A stretch of DNA of 64,000 bases from JAFDBW01 sp963723355 (GTDB taxonomy: Bacteria; Desulfobacterota; Desulfuromonadia; Desulfuromonadales; BM103): positions 1 through 64,000 of the forward strand of contig CAVRQQ010000011.1 of assembly GCA_963723355.1 (NCBI GenBank), in the 5' to 3' direction. Position numbers and translations under genes: made by a program. Below are positions 26,659 to 37,263 of this stretch, in pieces (the first letter of the stretch is position 1; every line of letters starts with the position of its first letter). The notes below the pieces were generated by a model. That model saw only the letters and a list, made by a program, of their open reading frames with translations, had not been told where the DNA came from and did no database searches.

Positions 26659-29600
26659 ATGAAAATGTATAAAATATTCGTCGTGGTTTTCACCTGTTTT
26701 TTCTTTCTGTTTCTGTCCTTTGCCAAGTCCAATCTATGGCGGCCTGCTCCCCATCGGTCAAGCTCGGAGGATATCCTGATACATTTACGTCCATCCAGGC
26801 CGCCTACAATTACGCCAGCACGGTCCCGGAATTGGAGACTACCCATTTTACCCTTCTGCTTGCGGGCGGGATGTTTACTGAAGATTTCGTCCTCAATGGC
26901 GGCGCCGTCGTCCTCGACGGCGGCTATAACTGCTCCTTCATCACCAAGGACTCAGCATCAAATGTGAACGGGTCGATCACCATCGGCTCCGGGTCCCTCA
27001 CCTATGCGGCGGACACGGGATGGCCTGGCGGTCACGTCATCGACCCAGTGTGAATTTGACCGCGATGGCGACGGCTACTCCTCGATCGGCTCCTGTTCAG
27101 GCACGGCCGATGACTGCAACGACAATAATCCCAACGTCTATCCCGGCGCTCCGGAAATTTGCGACGGCCTGGACAACAACTGCTACGGCCAGGTGGACGA
27201 AGGCCTGGTGCCGGTTGACGCGGATGGCGACGGTTATTTTGCCATCGACTCATGCGGTGCCGGTCTTGACGACTGCAATGACACGAATTTCAACATCAAT
27301 CCCAACGCTCTCGACGTCCCCTACGACGGAATTGACCAGGACTGCAGCGGCGCGGATTTGACCTTTGCGGCGGACAATGACTCCTGCGACGGTGCAGCTG
27401 CCATGGCCCGGATGATGCGATGGCCGCTGCACATATCGGGAACATAGCGACGGACACAACCTGTGTCCTCTGTCATGCCCCCCCGGTGAGCAATGTCTTG
27501 TCCGGCCATTACGGGGATACGGTCCGTACCGCCGGCAACAACCTGTCCGCCGGTGCGACGATCAACTGTTATTCCTGTCATGATACAGACCGATTCAACC
27601 ATTCCGGCGGGATTGCCCTTGGCAATGGCACCAATACCGTCTGGGGCCAGGTCGCGACCCTCGGGTGTCTACGTTTCAGACCTCAGTTGCGATTCCTGCC
27701 ATCAGGACCGCGCCACGGGCCATGTGACAGCCACGGCGCATAACAACCGGATCATCGAAAGCCGCTGCGGCGAGTGCCATACCAGCGACAACTCGGCTCT
27801 CGGCTCAGCAGGGAGCGGCACTCTGGCCAGCGCTGCTGACGTCGACGCCCTGCACGGTGTTGTCTCGGCGATGCACTGTGCCCTCTGTCACACCTACAGC
27901 GGCACACGGCTTGAGGCCGGCGACGTGCGGCAGACCATCCAGCAAGGGCTGGACGGGACCCCGGTCAGCTGTACCGACTGCCATACGGCCCAGCGGACCA
28001 ATCATTATGAAGGCTTTACCCATTCCGGGGAAGTCGGTCCGAACGATCTGTCCTATGATGCGCCGGGTCAGCCCTGCGGCAACTGCCATGTGGTCGCGAA
28101 CTGGACGCAAATTGACAACGTCGAGCACAATGTTCCGACCAACGGGGCCGGGTCCTGTGCCACCTGTCATAACAGCCCGCGCCAGGAGGTCATCGACGCC
28201 CTCGCCCTGGGTGCCACCCCGACCTATTGCCTGGATTGCCATTCCGATCATGTACTTGACCCGGCACGTCGACCATGTGGAGCTCGGTTATGTGACGGAC
28301 ACGACCACCTGCCTGACCTGTCACGACTCGGAGCGGTCAATAACGGCACCGTGACCGTGATCCACCTGAACAATTGCCTGCACTGCCACACGGACACGAC
28401 CAGCCTTGCTCTGCAGCCCGGGGTCCCGGTCGGCGGCGGCGAGTGTGTGACCTGCCACACCGGCAGCTGGGACGTCGAGCATACCCCGGCCATCGACCAT
28501 ACCGTGCTGGTGACCGTCGGCAGCACCAGCTGCGCCGACTGCCACGACGACACCCTGGTCAGTGCGGCGCCCGAGACCCACAACGCCTGCGGCAGCTGTC
28601 ACGATGCGAATGGCGGCCTGATCGGCTCGGCGTTCGGCACCTCCTTTGCGATCAGCGGCGACTGTACCAGCTGCCATACCGGCACCTGGGAGGCCTGCAT
28701 ACCGACCGGCGACTCGACCATACCGGTCTGGTCACCGTCGGTGCGACCAGCTGTGCCGACTGCCACGACGACACCCTGGTCAGTGCTGCGACCGAGACCC
28801 ATAACGCCTGCACCAGCTGTCACGATGCCGGCACGGCGCCCTGATCGGTTCGGCCATCGGCCAGACCGGGTCTGGCGACTGCACAAGCTGCCACACCGGC
28901 ACCTGGGATGCGCTGCATCCGACCACCACCTTCGACCATGGCGTCCTCGTCACCGTCGGCTGCGACCAGCTGCGCCGAGCTGCCACGACGACACCCTGAT
29001 CAGTGCGGCGGCCGACACCCACAACGCCTGCACCAGCTGTCATGACGCCACAACCGGCGCCCTGATCGGCTCGGCAGTCGGCAGACCCGGCTCCGGCGAT
29101 TGCGCGACCTGCCATACCGGCACCTGGGAGGCGCTGCATCCGACCACCACAACCGACCATAGCGTCCTGGTCACGGTCGGCGCGTCCAGTTGTGCGAGCT
29201 GCCACGACGACACCCTGGTCAGTGCGGCGGCCGAGACCCACAACGCCTGCGCCAGCTGTCATGACGCCGCAACCGGCGCCCTGATCGGCTCGGCGATCGG
29301 CAGCCCGGCTCCGGCGACTGCACCACCTGCCATGGCGCGGCATTCGACACGCTCCATGCCGGGCATATCCATACCGTTGGAATGGGCCGCCGGACCTGTC
29401 TTACGACCCACCGGGTCAACTCTGCAGCAATTGCCATGTCGTCTCAACCTGGGCCGAGATCAACGACACCGAGCACAATGTGCCCACCAACGGGGCTGGT
29501 TCCTGTTCCACCTGCCATAACAGCCCGCGGCAGGAGGTCATCGACGCCATCACCCTGGGCGCCGATCCCGACCGTTTGCCTCGACTGCCATTCAGACAAG

Positions 29601-32600
29601 CTGTTGACCGTTCACGGCAATGAAGACCATAGCGCTCTGGGCTATGTGACCTTCGGTGCGACCACTTGCCAGACCTGTCACGATCCGGGTGTGGCCGCCG
29701 ATGGGACGGTGACAGTGATCCATCTTGGAACATTGCGCCCACTGTCATACCTCCGCCCCGACCCTGCAGCCCGGCATCCCGGGCGGTGGCGGCGACTGCG
29801 CCACCTGCCACACCGGCAGCTGGGACGCTGAGCATACCCCGGCCATCGACCATACCGCCCTGGTCACGGTCGGTACGACCGAGCTGTGCGAGCTGCCACG
29901 CCGACACCCTGGTCAGTGCCGCGGCCGAGACCCACAACGCCTGCGCCAGCTGCCACGATGGAGACGGCGGCCTGGTCAGCACGGCGGTCGGCACCAACTT
30001 CACCGATGGCGGCGACTGTGCGACCTGCCATACCAGCGAACTGGGAATGCACTGCATCCGACCACCGGCACCGACCACGGCGGCCTGGTCACCGTCGGTG
30101 CGACCGGTTGTGCCGACTGCCACACCGACACCCTGGTCAGTGCGGCGACCGAAACCCATAACGCCTGCGCCAGCTGTCATGACGCCACAACCGGCGCCCT
30201 GATCGGCTCGGCCATCGGCCAGACGCGGCTCGCGGCGACTGCACGACCTGCCACACCAACACCTGGGAGACGGTGCATCCGACCACCGCCTTTGACCACG
30301 GCGGTCTCGTCACCGTCGGTGCGACGAGCTGTGCAAGCTGCCACAACGACACCCTGGTCAGTGCCGCAGCCGAGACCCACAACGCCTGCATCAGCTGTCA
30401 TGACACCAAACCGGCGTTCTGATCGGCTCGGCCATCGGCCAGACCGGATCCGGCGACTGCGCCACCTGCCACACCGGCAGCTGGGAGACGCTGCATCCGA
30501 CCACCGTCACCGACCACAGCGGCATCGTCACCGTCGGTGCGACCGACTGTGCGAGCTGCCACGACGACACCCTGGTCAGTGCGGCACCCGAGACCCACAA
30601 CGCCTGCATCAGCTGTCATGACGCCACCACCGGCGCCCTGATCGGCTCGGCCATCGGCCAGACCGGATCCGGCGACTGCGCGACCTGCCATGCTGGCGGT
30701 TTCGATGCGGAACATGCGGGATATACCCATACCGTTGCCCTGGGCAGCGGCGATTTGACCGACGGCGTGTCCTGCGGCGCCTGCCATGTGGTCGCGACCT
30801 GGGCCGAAATCGATGCCACCGAGCATAATGTGCCGACCAACGGCGCCGGCTCCTGCTCCACCTGCCATAGCAGCACGCGCCAGGAGGTCATCGATGCGAT
30901 CACCCTGGGCGCCAACCCGACCAACTGCCTGCCGTGTCATTCGGGTAAGGACGTCACGCACGGCAGCGTCGATCATGTGGCGCTTGGCTATGTGACTGCG
31001 GGTCCGGCGACCTGCGCGACCTGTCATGATCCGGCTGGCGCCGATGCGACGGTGAGCGTGACGCATCTGGACAATTGCGCCCTCTGTCATACGACGGTAC
31101 CGGCCCTGCAGCCCGGGTTCGGTTGCTGGTGATTGCGCGGCCTGCCACGGCGGCACCTGGGAGGCCGAGCATACCCCGGCCCTCGACCATACCGCCCTGG
31201 TCACCGTCGGAACGACGGGCTGCGCCGACTGCCACGACGACACCCTGGTCAGTGCATCCGCTGATACCCATAACGCCTGCGCCAGCTGTCACGATACAGA
31301 CGGCGGCCTGGTCAGCACGGCGGTGGGCACCACCTTCGCCGCCGGCGGCGACTGCATCACCTGTCATACCAACACCTGGGAAACGGATCACCCGACCACG
31401 GCCTTCAACCACGGCAATCTCGTCACCGTCGGTGCGACCGGCTGTGCCGACTGCCACAGCGATACTTTGGTCAGTGCGGCAACCGAGACCCACAACGCCT
31501 GTGTCAGCTGTCATGACGCCAATACCGGTGTTTTGATCGGCTCGGCCGTCGGCCAGACCGGGGTCCGGCGACTGTACCACCTGTCATAGCCGGCACCTGG
31601 GAGGCTGTGCATCCGACCACGACCTTCGACCATAGCGGTCTCGTCACCGTCGGGCGACGGCGTGCGCCAGCTGCCACGACGACACCCTGATCAGCGCATC
31701 AACTGAAACCCACAACGCCTGTGCCAGCTGCCACGACGCCACAACCGGCGCCCTGATCGGCTCGGCGATTGGCCAGACGGACTTGGCGACTGTACCACCT
31801 GCCATAGCGGCACCTGGGAGGCCGAACATACCCCGGCACTGTCCCATAATGCCCTGGTCAAGGTCGGCAGCGACCGACTGCGCAGCTGTCACGACGACCG
31901 CCCTGGTCGATGCGGCAGACCGAAACCCACAACACCTGCGCCAGCTGTCACGATCCAGACGGCGGCCTGGTCAGCACGGCGGTCGGCACCAACTTCGCCG
32001 CCGGCGGCGACTGCGCGACCTGCCACGGCAGCACCTGGGATGCCCTGCATCCGACCACCAACTTCGACCATGGCAATCTCGTCACCGTCGGTGCGACCGG
32101 CTGTGCCGACTGCCACGATCGACACCCTGGTCAGCGCGGCGACTGAAACCCATAAGCCTGCGCCAGCTGTCATGACGCCACCACCGGCGCCCTGATCGGC
32201 TCGGCCATCGGCACACCGTCGCTGTCGGTGGCGACTGCACCACCTGTCATACCGGCACCTGGGAAGCTGAGCATCCGCCACGACTGTCGACCATAGCGGG
32301 CTCGTGACGGTTAGTGGTACAGACTGTGTGGGCTGTCACGATGACACCCTGATCAGTGCTGCGCCTGAAACCCACAACGCCTGTGCCAGCTGTCATGACG
32401 CCACAACCGGCGCCCTGATCGGCTCGGCCATCGGCACCAGCTTCGCTGTCGGTGGCAACTGTGCTACCTGCCATAGCGGCACCTGGGAAGCAGAACACAC
32501 GCCTGTCATGGACCATGGCTGCCATCGTGACCGTCGGCAGCACCGGCTGTGCAGACTGTCACAACGACACCCTGATCAGCGCGGCAGCCGAAACCCACAA

Positions 32601-34441
32601 CGCCTGCGCCAGCTGTCATGACGCCACCACCGGCGCCCTGATCGGCTCGGCGATCGGCACCAGCTTTGCTGTCGGTGGCGACTGCACCACCTGCCATAGC
32701 GGCACCTGGGAGGCCGAGCATCCGACTGTCAACGACCATACAAGCCTCGTCACCGTCGGTGCGACCAACTGTGCAGCCTGTCACGATGACACCCTGATCA
32801 GCGCAGCGACCGAAACCCATAACGCCTGTGCCAGCTGTCATGATGCCACTACCGGTGCCCTGATCGGCTCGGCCATCGGCACTTCCTTCGCTGTCGGTGG
32901 CGACTGTACCACCTGCCATAGCGGCACCTGGGAGGCTGAGCATACGCCTGTGATGGACCATAGCGGGATAGTGACGGTTATTGGTACAGACTGTGTGGGC
33001 TGTCACGATGACACCCTGGTCAGTGCTGCGACCTGAAACCCACAACGCTTGCGCCAGCTGTCATGACGCTACAACCGGTGCCCTGATCGGCTCGGCCATC
33101 GGCACCAGCTTCGCTGCCGGCGGCAACTGTGCTACCTGCCATAGCGGCACCTGGGAAGCTGATACACCACGCCTTCATGACCATGGCTGTCATCGTCACC
33201 GTCGGAGCAACCGGCTGTGCAGACTGCCACACCGACACCCTGATCAGTGCGGCAGCCGAAACCCACAACGCCTGCACCAGCTGTCATGACGCCACCACCG
33301 GCGCCCTGATCGGCTCGGCCATCGGCACAGACCGCTGTCTGGCGACTGCACCACCTGTCACACCGGCACCTGGGAAGCGGATCACCCGACGACTGCTTTG
33401 ATCATGGCGGCCTCGTCACAGTCGGCGCCACAAGCTGTGCCAGCTGCCACGACGACACCCTGGTCAGTGCCGCGCCAGAAACCCACAACGCCTGCGTCAG
33501 CTGTCACGACGTCAACTACCGGCGTCCTGATCGGCTCGGCGATCGGCCAGACGGAGCCTGGTAACTGTGCCACCTGCCATACTGGCGGTTTCGATACGGA
33601 GCATGCTGCATATACTCATACCGTTGCACTGGGGGCCGCAGACCTGTCTGGCGGCATCTCCTGCGGCAACTGCCATGCCGTGGCGAACTGGACGGAAATC
33701 GACACCAAGCACAATGTCGATACCAACGGCGCCGGTTCCTGTGCCACCTGTCACAACAGCCCGCGGCAGGAGGTGATCGACGCCCTGGCGCTGGGCGCCA
33801 ACCCGACCAACTGCCTGCCGTGTCATTCAAATGAATCGGTGGCGCACGCGGACCATGTTGCGGCCGGGTATGTGACGGTCGGTGGTGTTCAGGACGTCTA
33901 CGGGACAACCTGTGCAAGCTGTCATGATCCCGGTGGAGCCTCGGATGCGACGGTCGCTGTCACCCATAATGGCGACTGCGCCCTCTGCCATACCACCATT
34001 CCGAACCTGCGACCGGGCATTCCTGCCGGAGGCGGCGACTGCGTGACGTGCCATAGTACGGCTCAGCATACTTTATGGAGTCGCTATTCGGCACAGAGTT
34101 GCGGCACTGCGGCTTGTCATGACATGAATGGTGGTCCTGGCAATACCATGCACGATCTCCATAACCCGGTTGGCGGCTGGTCGGATCGTAATGCTGCCAC
34201 CAGTGGCATGACCTTCCCCTATGCGAGCAATCCGGAGATGTGGCAGAGCAATTGGCCCATGAACCCGGAATGTGCGACTTGCCACACGGCGTTTGACGAT
34301 GATTCCAGCGGGGCCGGATGTAATGCCTGTCATGGTTTCAAGATAGGCAATCAAAAAGGATTACTGCACGAAAGACATGCTGGGAAGGGCAAGGATCCCG
34401 GTTTTGCGAACGGTACTTGTGGCTCATGCCACAAAAACTAA
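26659..34441 (+). CDS. Giant multihaem c-type cytochrome (about 90 CxxCH) with N-terminal MopE-like region, multiple frameshifts
   Basis: About 2,590 codons read across many one-base shifts. The start MKMYKIFVVVFTCFFFLFLS is a signal peptide. Next comes a beta-helix-like entry (TFTSIQAAYNYAS, VVLDGGYNCSF), then two copies of the MopE-type metal-binding motif (DRDGDGYSS, DCNDNNPNVYPGAPEICDG, DNNCYGQVDEG). From about 27400 the protein is haem motifs: 6 (perhaps 7) single ones, then alternating modules. Module B (six CxxCH, for example SCGNCHAVANWTEID, SCATCHNSPRQEVIDAL, NCLPCHSNES) is at about 28060, 29410, 30760 and 33650. Module A (74 residues, three CxxCH: TVGATGCADCH, NDTLISAA, ETHNACASCHDATTGALIG, GDCTTCHSGTWEAEH) is present 4, 4 and 11 times between them. 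One CX4CH at 34103 and three CxxCH close the chain at a TAA. Exported electron-transfer protein; partners unknown. The shifts are either sequencing indels in repeats or decay. Confidence 0.85.
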
Positions 34442-35054
34442 CCAGCTGGTTCGTGAACAGATATTTCACAAACCTGAGAAAATTATGCGTTTGGGTAGAA
34501 TCCGGAAGTAGATATTAGCGACCCTGGCAAGGGAGTGAACAATGGTTGACGGCCTTCACTGTAAGGCCGTCAACCCGATTAACTGTCTGCCTTGTCATTC
34601 AAATGAATCGATAATCCAGGCATTCCTGCCGAAGGCGGTGATTGCACGACCTGCTACACAGAGAGTGTGCGTACTTTGTAGGAACGCTGTCTATAATCCT
34701 GCTCAACGGCCAACTGTCTTCCCGGTTTTGTCGGCGGTCCGCCTGATCCTCTCCACGAATCCCACAACATTGGCCGCTGGTCAGATCTTACATAAAAAGG
34801 AATATGACGCTGGTCCTGGCCTATTTGGCCATCCCAAAAAACAGTTCAGAAATAATAATTGTTCAGGGTATATCCTATAATGCGGGAAAGAGCTGGGAGG
34901 GTGATCGCTGGTTCATGCGATCTTAGAAAATTGGGAATAGTCTACGAAAAAGCTTCCTATCAGTCGGATTTATGACAAAATAGCATCCTGTAAATGGTAG
35001 GCTATTGCCAATGGCTGTTTTACGATACAGACGAAACCAGCAGTCTTGCTCCTT
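34442..35054 (+). other. Intergenic region cytochrome-recO
   Basis: Contains the cytochrome relic and the perfect hairpin GGTTGACGGCCTT / AAGGCCGTCAACC at 34544-34575. That hairpin lacks a T-run, so it is not a clear terminator. The last 200 bases before recO show nothing I can assign. Confidence 0.5.
34542..34830 (+). pseudogene. Relic of a multihaem cytochrome C-terminal region
   Basis: The bases AACCCGATTAACTGTCTGCC and TGTCATTCAAATGAATCG match 33805-33838 of the cytochrome. ATTCCTGCCGAAGGCGGTGA matches 34019-34039. CTCCACGAATCCCACAACAT with GGCCGCTGGTCAGATC corresponds to 34150-34190. The haem motif has decayed (CTTCY), frames are broken and an internal segment of about 170 bases is missing. 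It begins with a perfect 13-bp hairpin (34544-34575). Confidence 0.7.
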
Positions 35055-35810
35055 ATGAAACTGGAAGTTTCCTCCGCCATCATCCTCCACCACACCGATT
35101 ACGGCGAAGCCGACCGGATCGTTACATTCCTGACCCCTGATCATGGACGCCTCAAGGGTTTTGCCAGGGCGGCACGCAAAAGCCGCAAGCGTTTCGGCGC
35201 GGCGCTGGAACCGCTTGCCGAAGTTCAGATGCACTGGGTTTCCAGAAGCTCGGGAGACCTGGTCAGCCTGCGTGACGCCGATTTGGTCAAGCTGCGTGCC
35301 GGGCTGCGCCGCGACCTGGAAACCCTGACGCTGGCCGGTTATGGCTGTGAGCTGACCGAAGTGCTCTTTGATGATTCGGGGGCCGGGGTCGAGGTCTTCC
35401 AGTTACTGCAGGCTTTTCTGGACCACCTCGACAGCGAAGGGTTTTCGGTTGAAGCCCGGTTGCTTCTGGAAATCCGCATGTTGTCTCTCTCCGGTTACAT
35501 GCCGCACCTGCAGCATTGTGCAGATTGTTCCAGCCCATTACCGGCTGGACAGGTCAGCTTCTCTGCATTCCATAACGGCAGTCTGTGCGCTGAGTGTGAT
35601 GCCGGCCGGGTCGCTATCAAGGTGGACCGGATGACGCTCGGTACCTTCGGCCGGATCCTTGAAACACCCCTGACCCGTTTCTCCGGTTTCAAACTCAGCC
35701 CTCAGTCGCGGCAGGAGGGGCAGGCTCTACTCAATGATGCTTTGCGATGTCATTTACATCGGCCGTTGAAGAGTTTGGAGATGTTGGATCGGTTTAGTCC
35801 GGAGGAATAA
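35055..35810 (+). CDS. recO: DNA repair protein RecO
   Basis: 251 residues. N-terminal OB fold (SSAIILHHTDYGEADRIVTF, DHGRLKGFARAARKSRKRFG), a central helical part, and a four-cysteine zinc-finger region (HCADCSSPL near residue 157 and SLCAECDAG near 180). RecO works with RecR/RecF to load RecA on SSB-coated DNA. ATG at 35055 chosen; no strong Shine-Dalgarno is seen. An upstream TTG would add three residues. Confidence 0.92.
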   Translation: MKLEVSSAIILHHTDYGEADRIVTFLTPDHGRLKGFARAARKSRKRFGAALEPLAEVQMHWVSRSSGDLVSLRDADLVKLRAGLRRDLETLTLAGYGCELTEVLFDDSGAGVEVFQLLQAFLDHLDSEGFSVEARLLLEIRMLSLSGYMPHLQHCADCSSPLPAGQVSFSAFHNGSLCAECDAGRVAIKVDRMTLGTFGRILETPLTRFSGFKLSPQSRQEGQALLNDALRCHLHRPLKSLEMLDRFSPEE

Positions 35811-35813
35811 TTT

Positions 35814-35854
35814 CGGGGCAACAATACTTAACTTGTATTGCAGCCCCGATTTTT
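35814..35854 (+). terminator. Terminator after recO
   Basis: CGGGGC..AACAATAC / TTGTATTGC..GCCCCG stem followed by ATTTTTGG. Confidence 0.8.
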
Positions 35855-36224
35855 GGCGATTGAATTGCTAAAAGCAAAAACAAAACTTAAAAATCAGAAT
35901 CCGGGAGTCGCGCTCCGCCGGTTTTGTTTTTGTTTGTGATAGAAAAAGTCCCCCAAATTTAACAAAGATTAATAAGCTTGTTTTGCTACTGCAACAACTC
36001 ATCCAAGTCTTGACAGGAAAAGACCCTCAAGCTAAGATGCCAAGCCTGTTTCATCGTCTGTATAATTGTATACAGTATACGTTTTCAGCTTCACTTAAAG
36101 AGCTTAATTCTGAATAAAATATGTGAGTTTTGAGAGAAGGAAATAGCGAGATAAATTTGTTCTGTTGGTTGCTCCATCTCCCTATTCACCACCTTCCTAT
36201 CTCCCTCGCATCTCCGGAGGACTC
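35855..36224 (+). other. Intergenic region recO-glyQ
   Basis: It holds a short fragment related to the interspersed element (AAAACAAAACTT, TCCGGGAGTCGCGCTCCGCC, GGTTTTGTTTTTG, 35873-35935) and then AT-rich DNA with a promoter at 36010-36038. No T-box or other leader RNA was recognised. Confidence 0.45.
36010..36038 (+). promoter_or_regulatory. Sigma-70-like promoter of glyQS
   Basis: Consensus -35 TTGACA, exact 17-base spacer, -10 TAAGAT. It would give a leader of about 180 bases before the GTG start. Confidence 0.45.
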
Positions 36225-37100
36225 GTGACTTTTCAAGAACTGATTCTGGCACTGCAGAACTACTGGGCCAATCACGGTTGCATCATCCAGCAACCTTACG
36301 ATACGGAAAAGGGAGCAGGGACTTTTCATCCCGCAACGTTCCTGCGTGCGCTTGGTCCCGAACCGTGGAACGTGGCTTATGTTGAGCCTTCACGCCGGCC
36401 GACAGATGGCCGTTATGGTGAGAACCCGAACCGCTTGCAGCATTACTACCAGTTCCAGGTGATTCTCAAACCGTCGCCGATGAATATCCAGGAACTCTAC
36501 CTGGACTCGTTGAAGAGCTTCGGGATCGACCCGGCCAAGCATGACATCCGGTTCGTCGAGGATGACTGGGAGTCGCCGACTCTCGGTGCCTGGGGTCTCG
36601 GTTGGGAGGTCTGGCTGGACGGTATGGAGATCACCCAGTTTACCTATTTCCAGCAGTGCGGCGGCATCGACCTCAAGCCTATTCCGGGTGAGTTGACTTA
36701 CGGCATCGAGCGCATCGCCATGTACATTCAGGGTGTCGATAATGTCTACGACCTCGACTGGGGTGGCGGCATCAAGTACGGTGACGTTCACCACCAGACC
36801 GAGGTTGAGTTTTCCACCTACAATTTCGAGGAAGCCGACACCGGCATGATGCTGCAATTGTTCGACATGTTCGAAAAAGAGTGTATCCGCCTGGCCGAGA
36901 AGGCCCTGGTCTTTCCCGCGTATGATTACGTACTGAAATGCTCCCACGCCTTCAACATGCTCGATGCCCGCGGCGCCATCTCGGTCACCGAGCGCGCCCA
37001 TTACATCGGCCGGGTACGCAACCTGTCGAGGCTTTGCGCCGAGGCGTATGTCGCCCAGCGTGAGAAGATGGGTTTTCCGTTGCTGAAGAGCAAGGGCTAG
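36225..37100 (+). CDS. glyQ: Glycine-tRNA ligase alpha subunit
   Basis: 291 residues from the GTG at 36225, which has GGAGG five bases upstream. The open frame before it lacks family homology. Class II synthetase catalytic subunit: LILALQNYWANHGCIIQQPY, GAGTFHPATFLRALGPEPWN, YVEPSRRPTDGRYGENPNR and QFTYFQQCGGIDL. It forms an alpha2-beta2 enzyme with GlyS encoded immediately downstream. Confidence 0.97.
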   Translation: MTFQELILALQNYWANHGCIIQQPYDTEKGAGTFHPATFLRALGPEPWNVAYVEPSRRPTDGRYGENPNRLQHYYQFQVILKPSPMNIQELYLDSLKSFGIDPAKHDIRFVEDDWESPTLGAWGLGWEVWLDGMEITQFTYFQQCGGIDLKPIPGELTYGIERIAMYIQGVDNVYDLDWGGGIKYGDVHHQTEVEFSTYNFEEADTGMMLQLFDMFEKECIRLAEKALVFPAYDYVLKCSHAFNMLDARGAISVTERAHYIGRVRNLSRLCAEAYVAQREKMGFPLLKSKG

Positions 37101-37121
37101 GGGTGAGTGGCAGGAGAAAAC

Positions 37122-37213
37122 TAAAAATTAACGCAAAGAGCGAAGACGCAAAGAAAGCACTAAAAACTAAAAAAATAAGATTATCAATTACTCCCTTTGC
37201 GACTTTGCGTCTT
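37122..37213. repeat. Inverted repeat of GCGCAAAG family between glyQ and glyS
   Basis: AACGCAAAGAGCGAAGACGC and AAAGAAAGC on the left, CTTTGCGACTTTGCGTCTTG on the right, in the spacer of the glyQS operon. Confidence 0.7.
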
Positions 37214-37263
37214 GAGTGAGCAAAGCGAACGGGTGTTAAATAGCTTTTATATTGGAGCAATCA

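Noticed and set aside
26659..34441. Treating each open frame in the cytochrome region as a separate small cytochrome gene
   Set aside because: Fragments overlap, lack starts, ribosome sites and signal peptides, and the repeat phase continues from one frame to the next.
34542..34880. Open frame of 112 codons as a real small cytochrome-like gene
   Set aside because: It has one CxxCH at the start and then frame-broken remnants of the upstream cytochrome. The rest has no sense as a protein.
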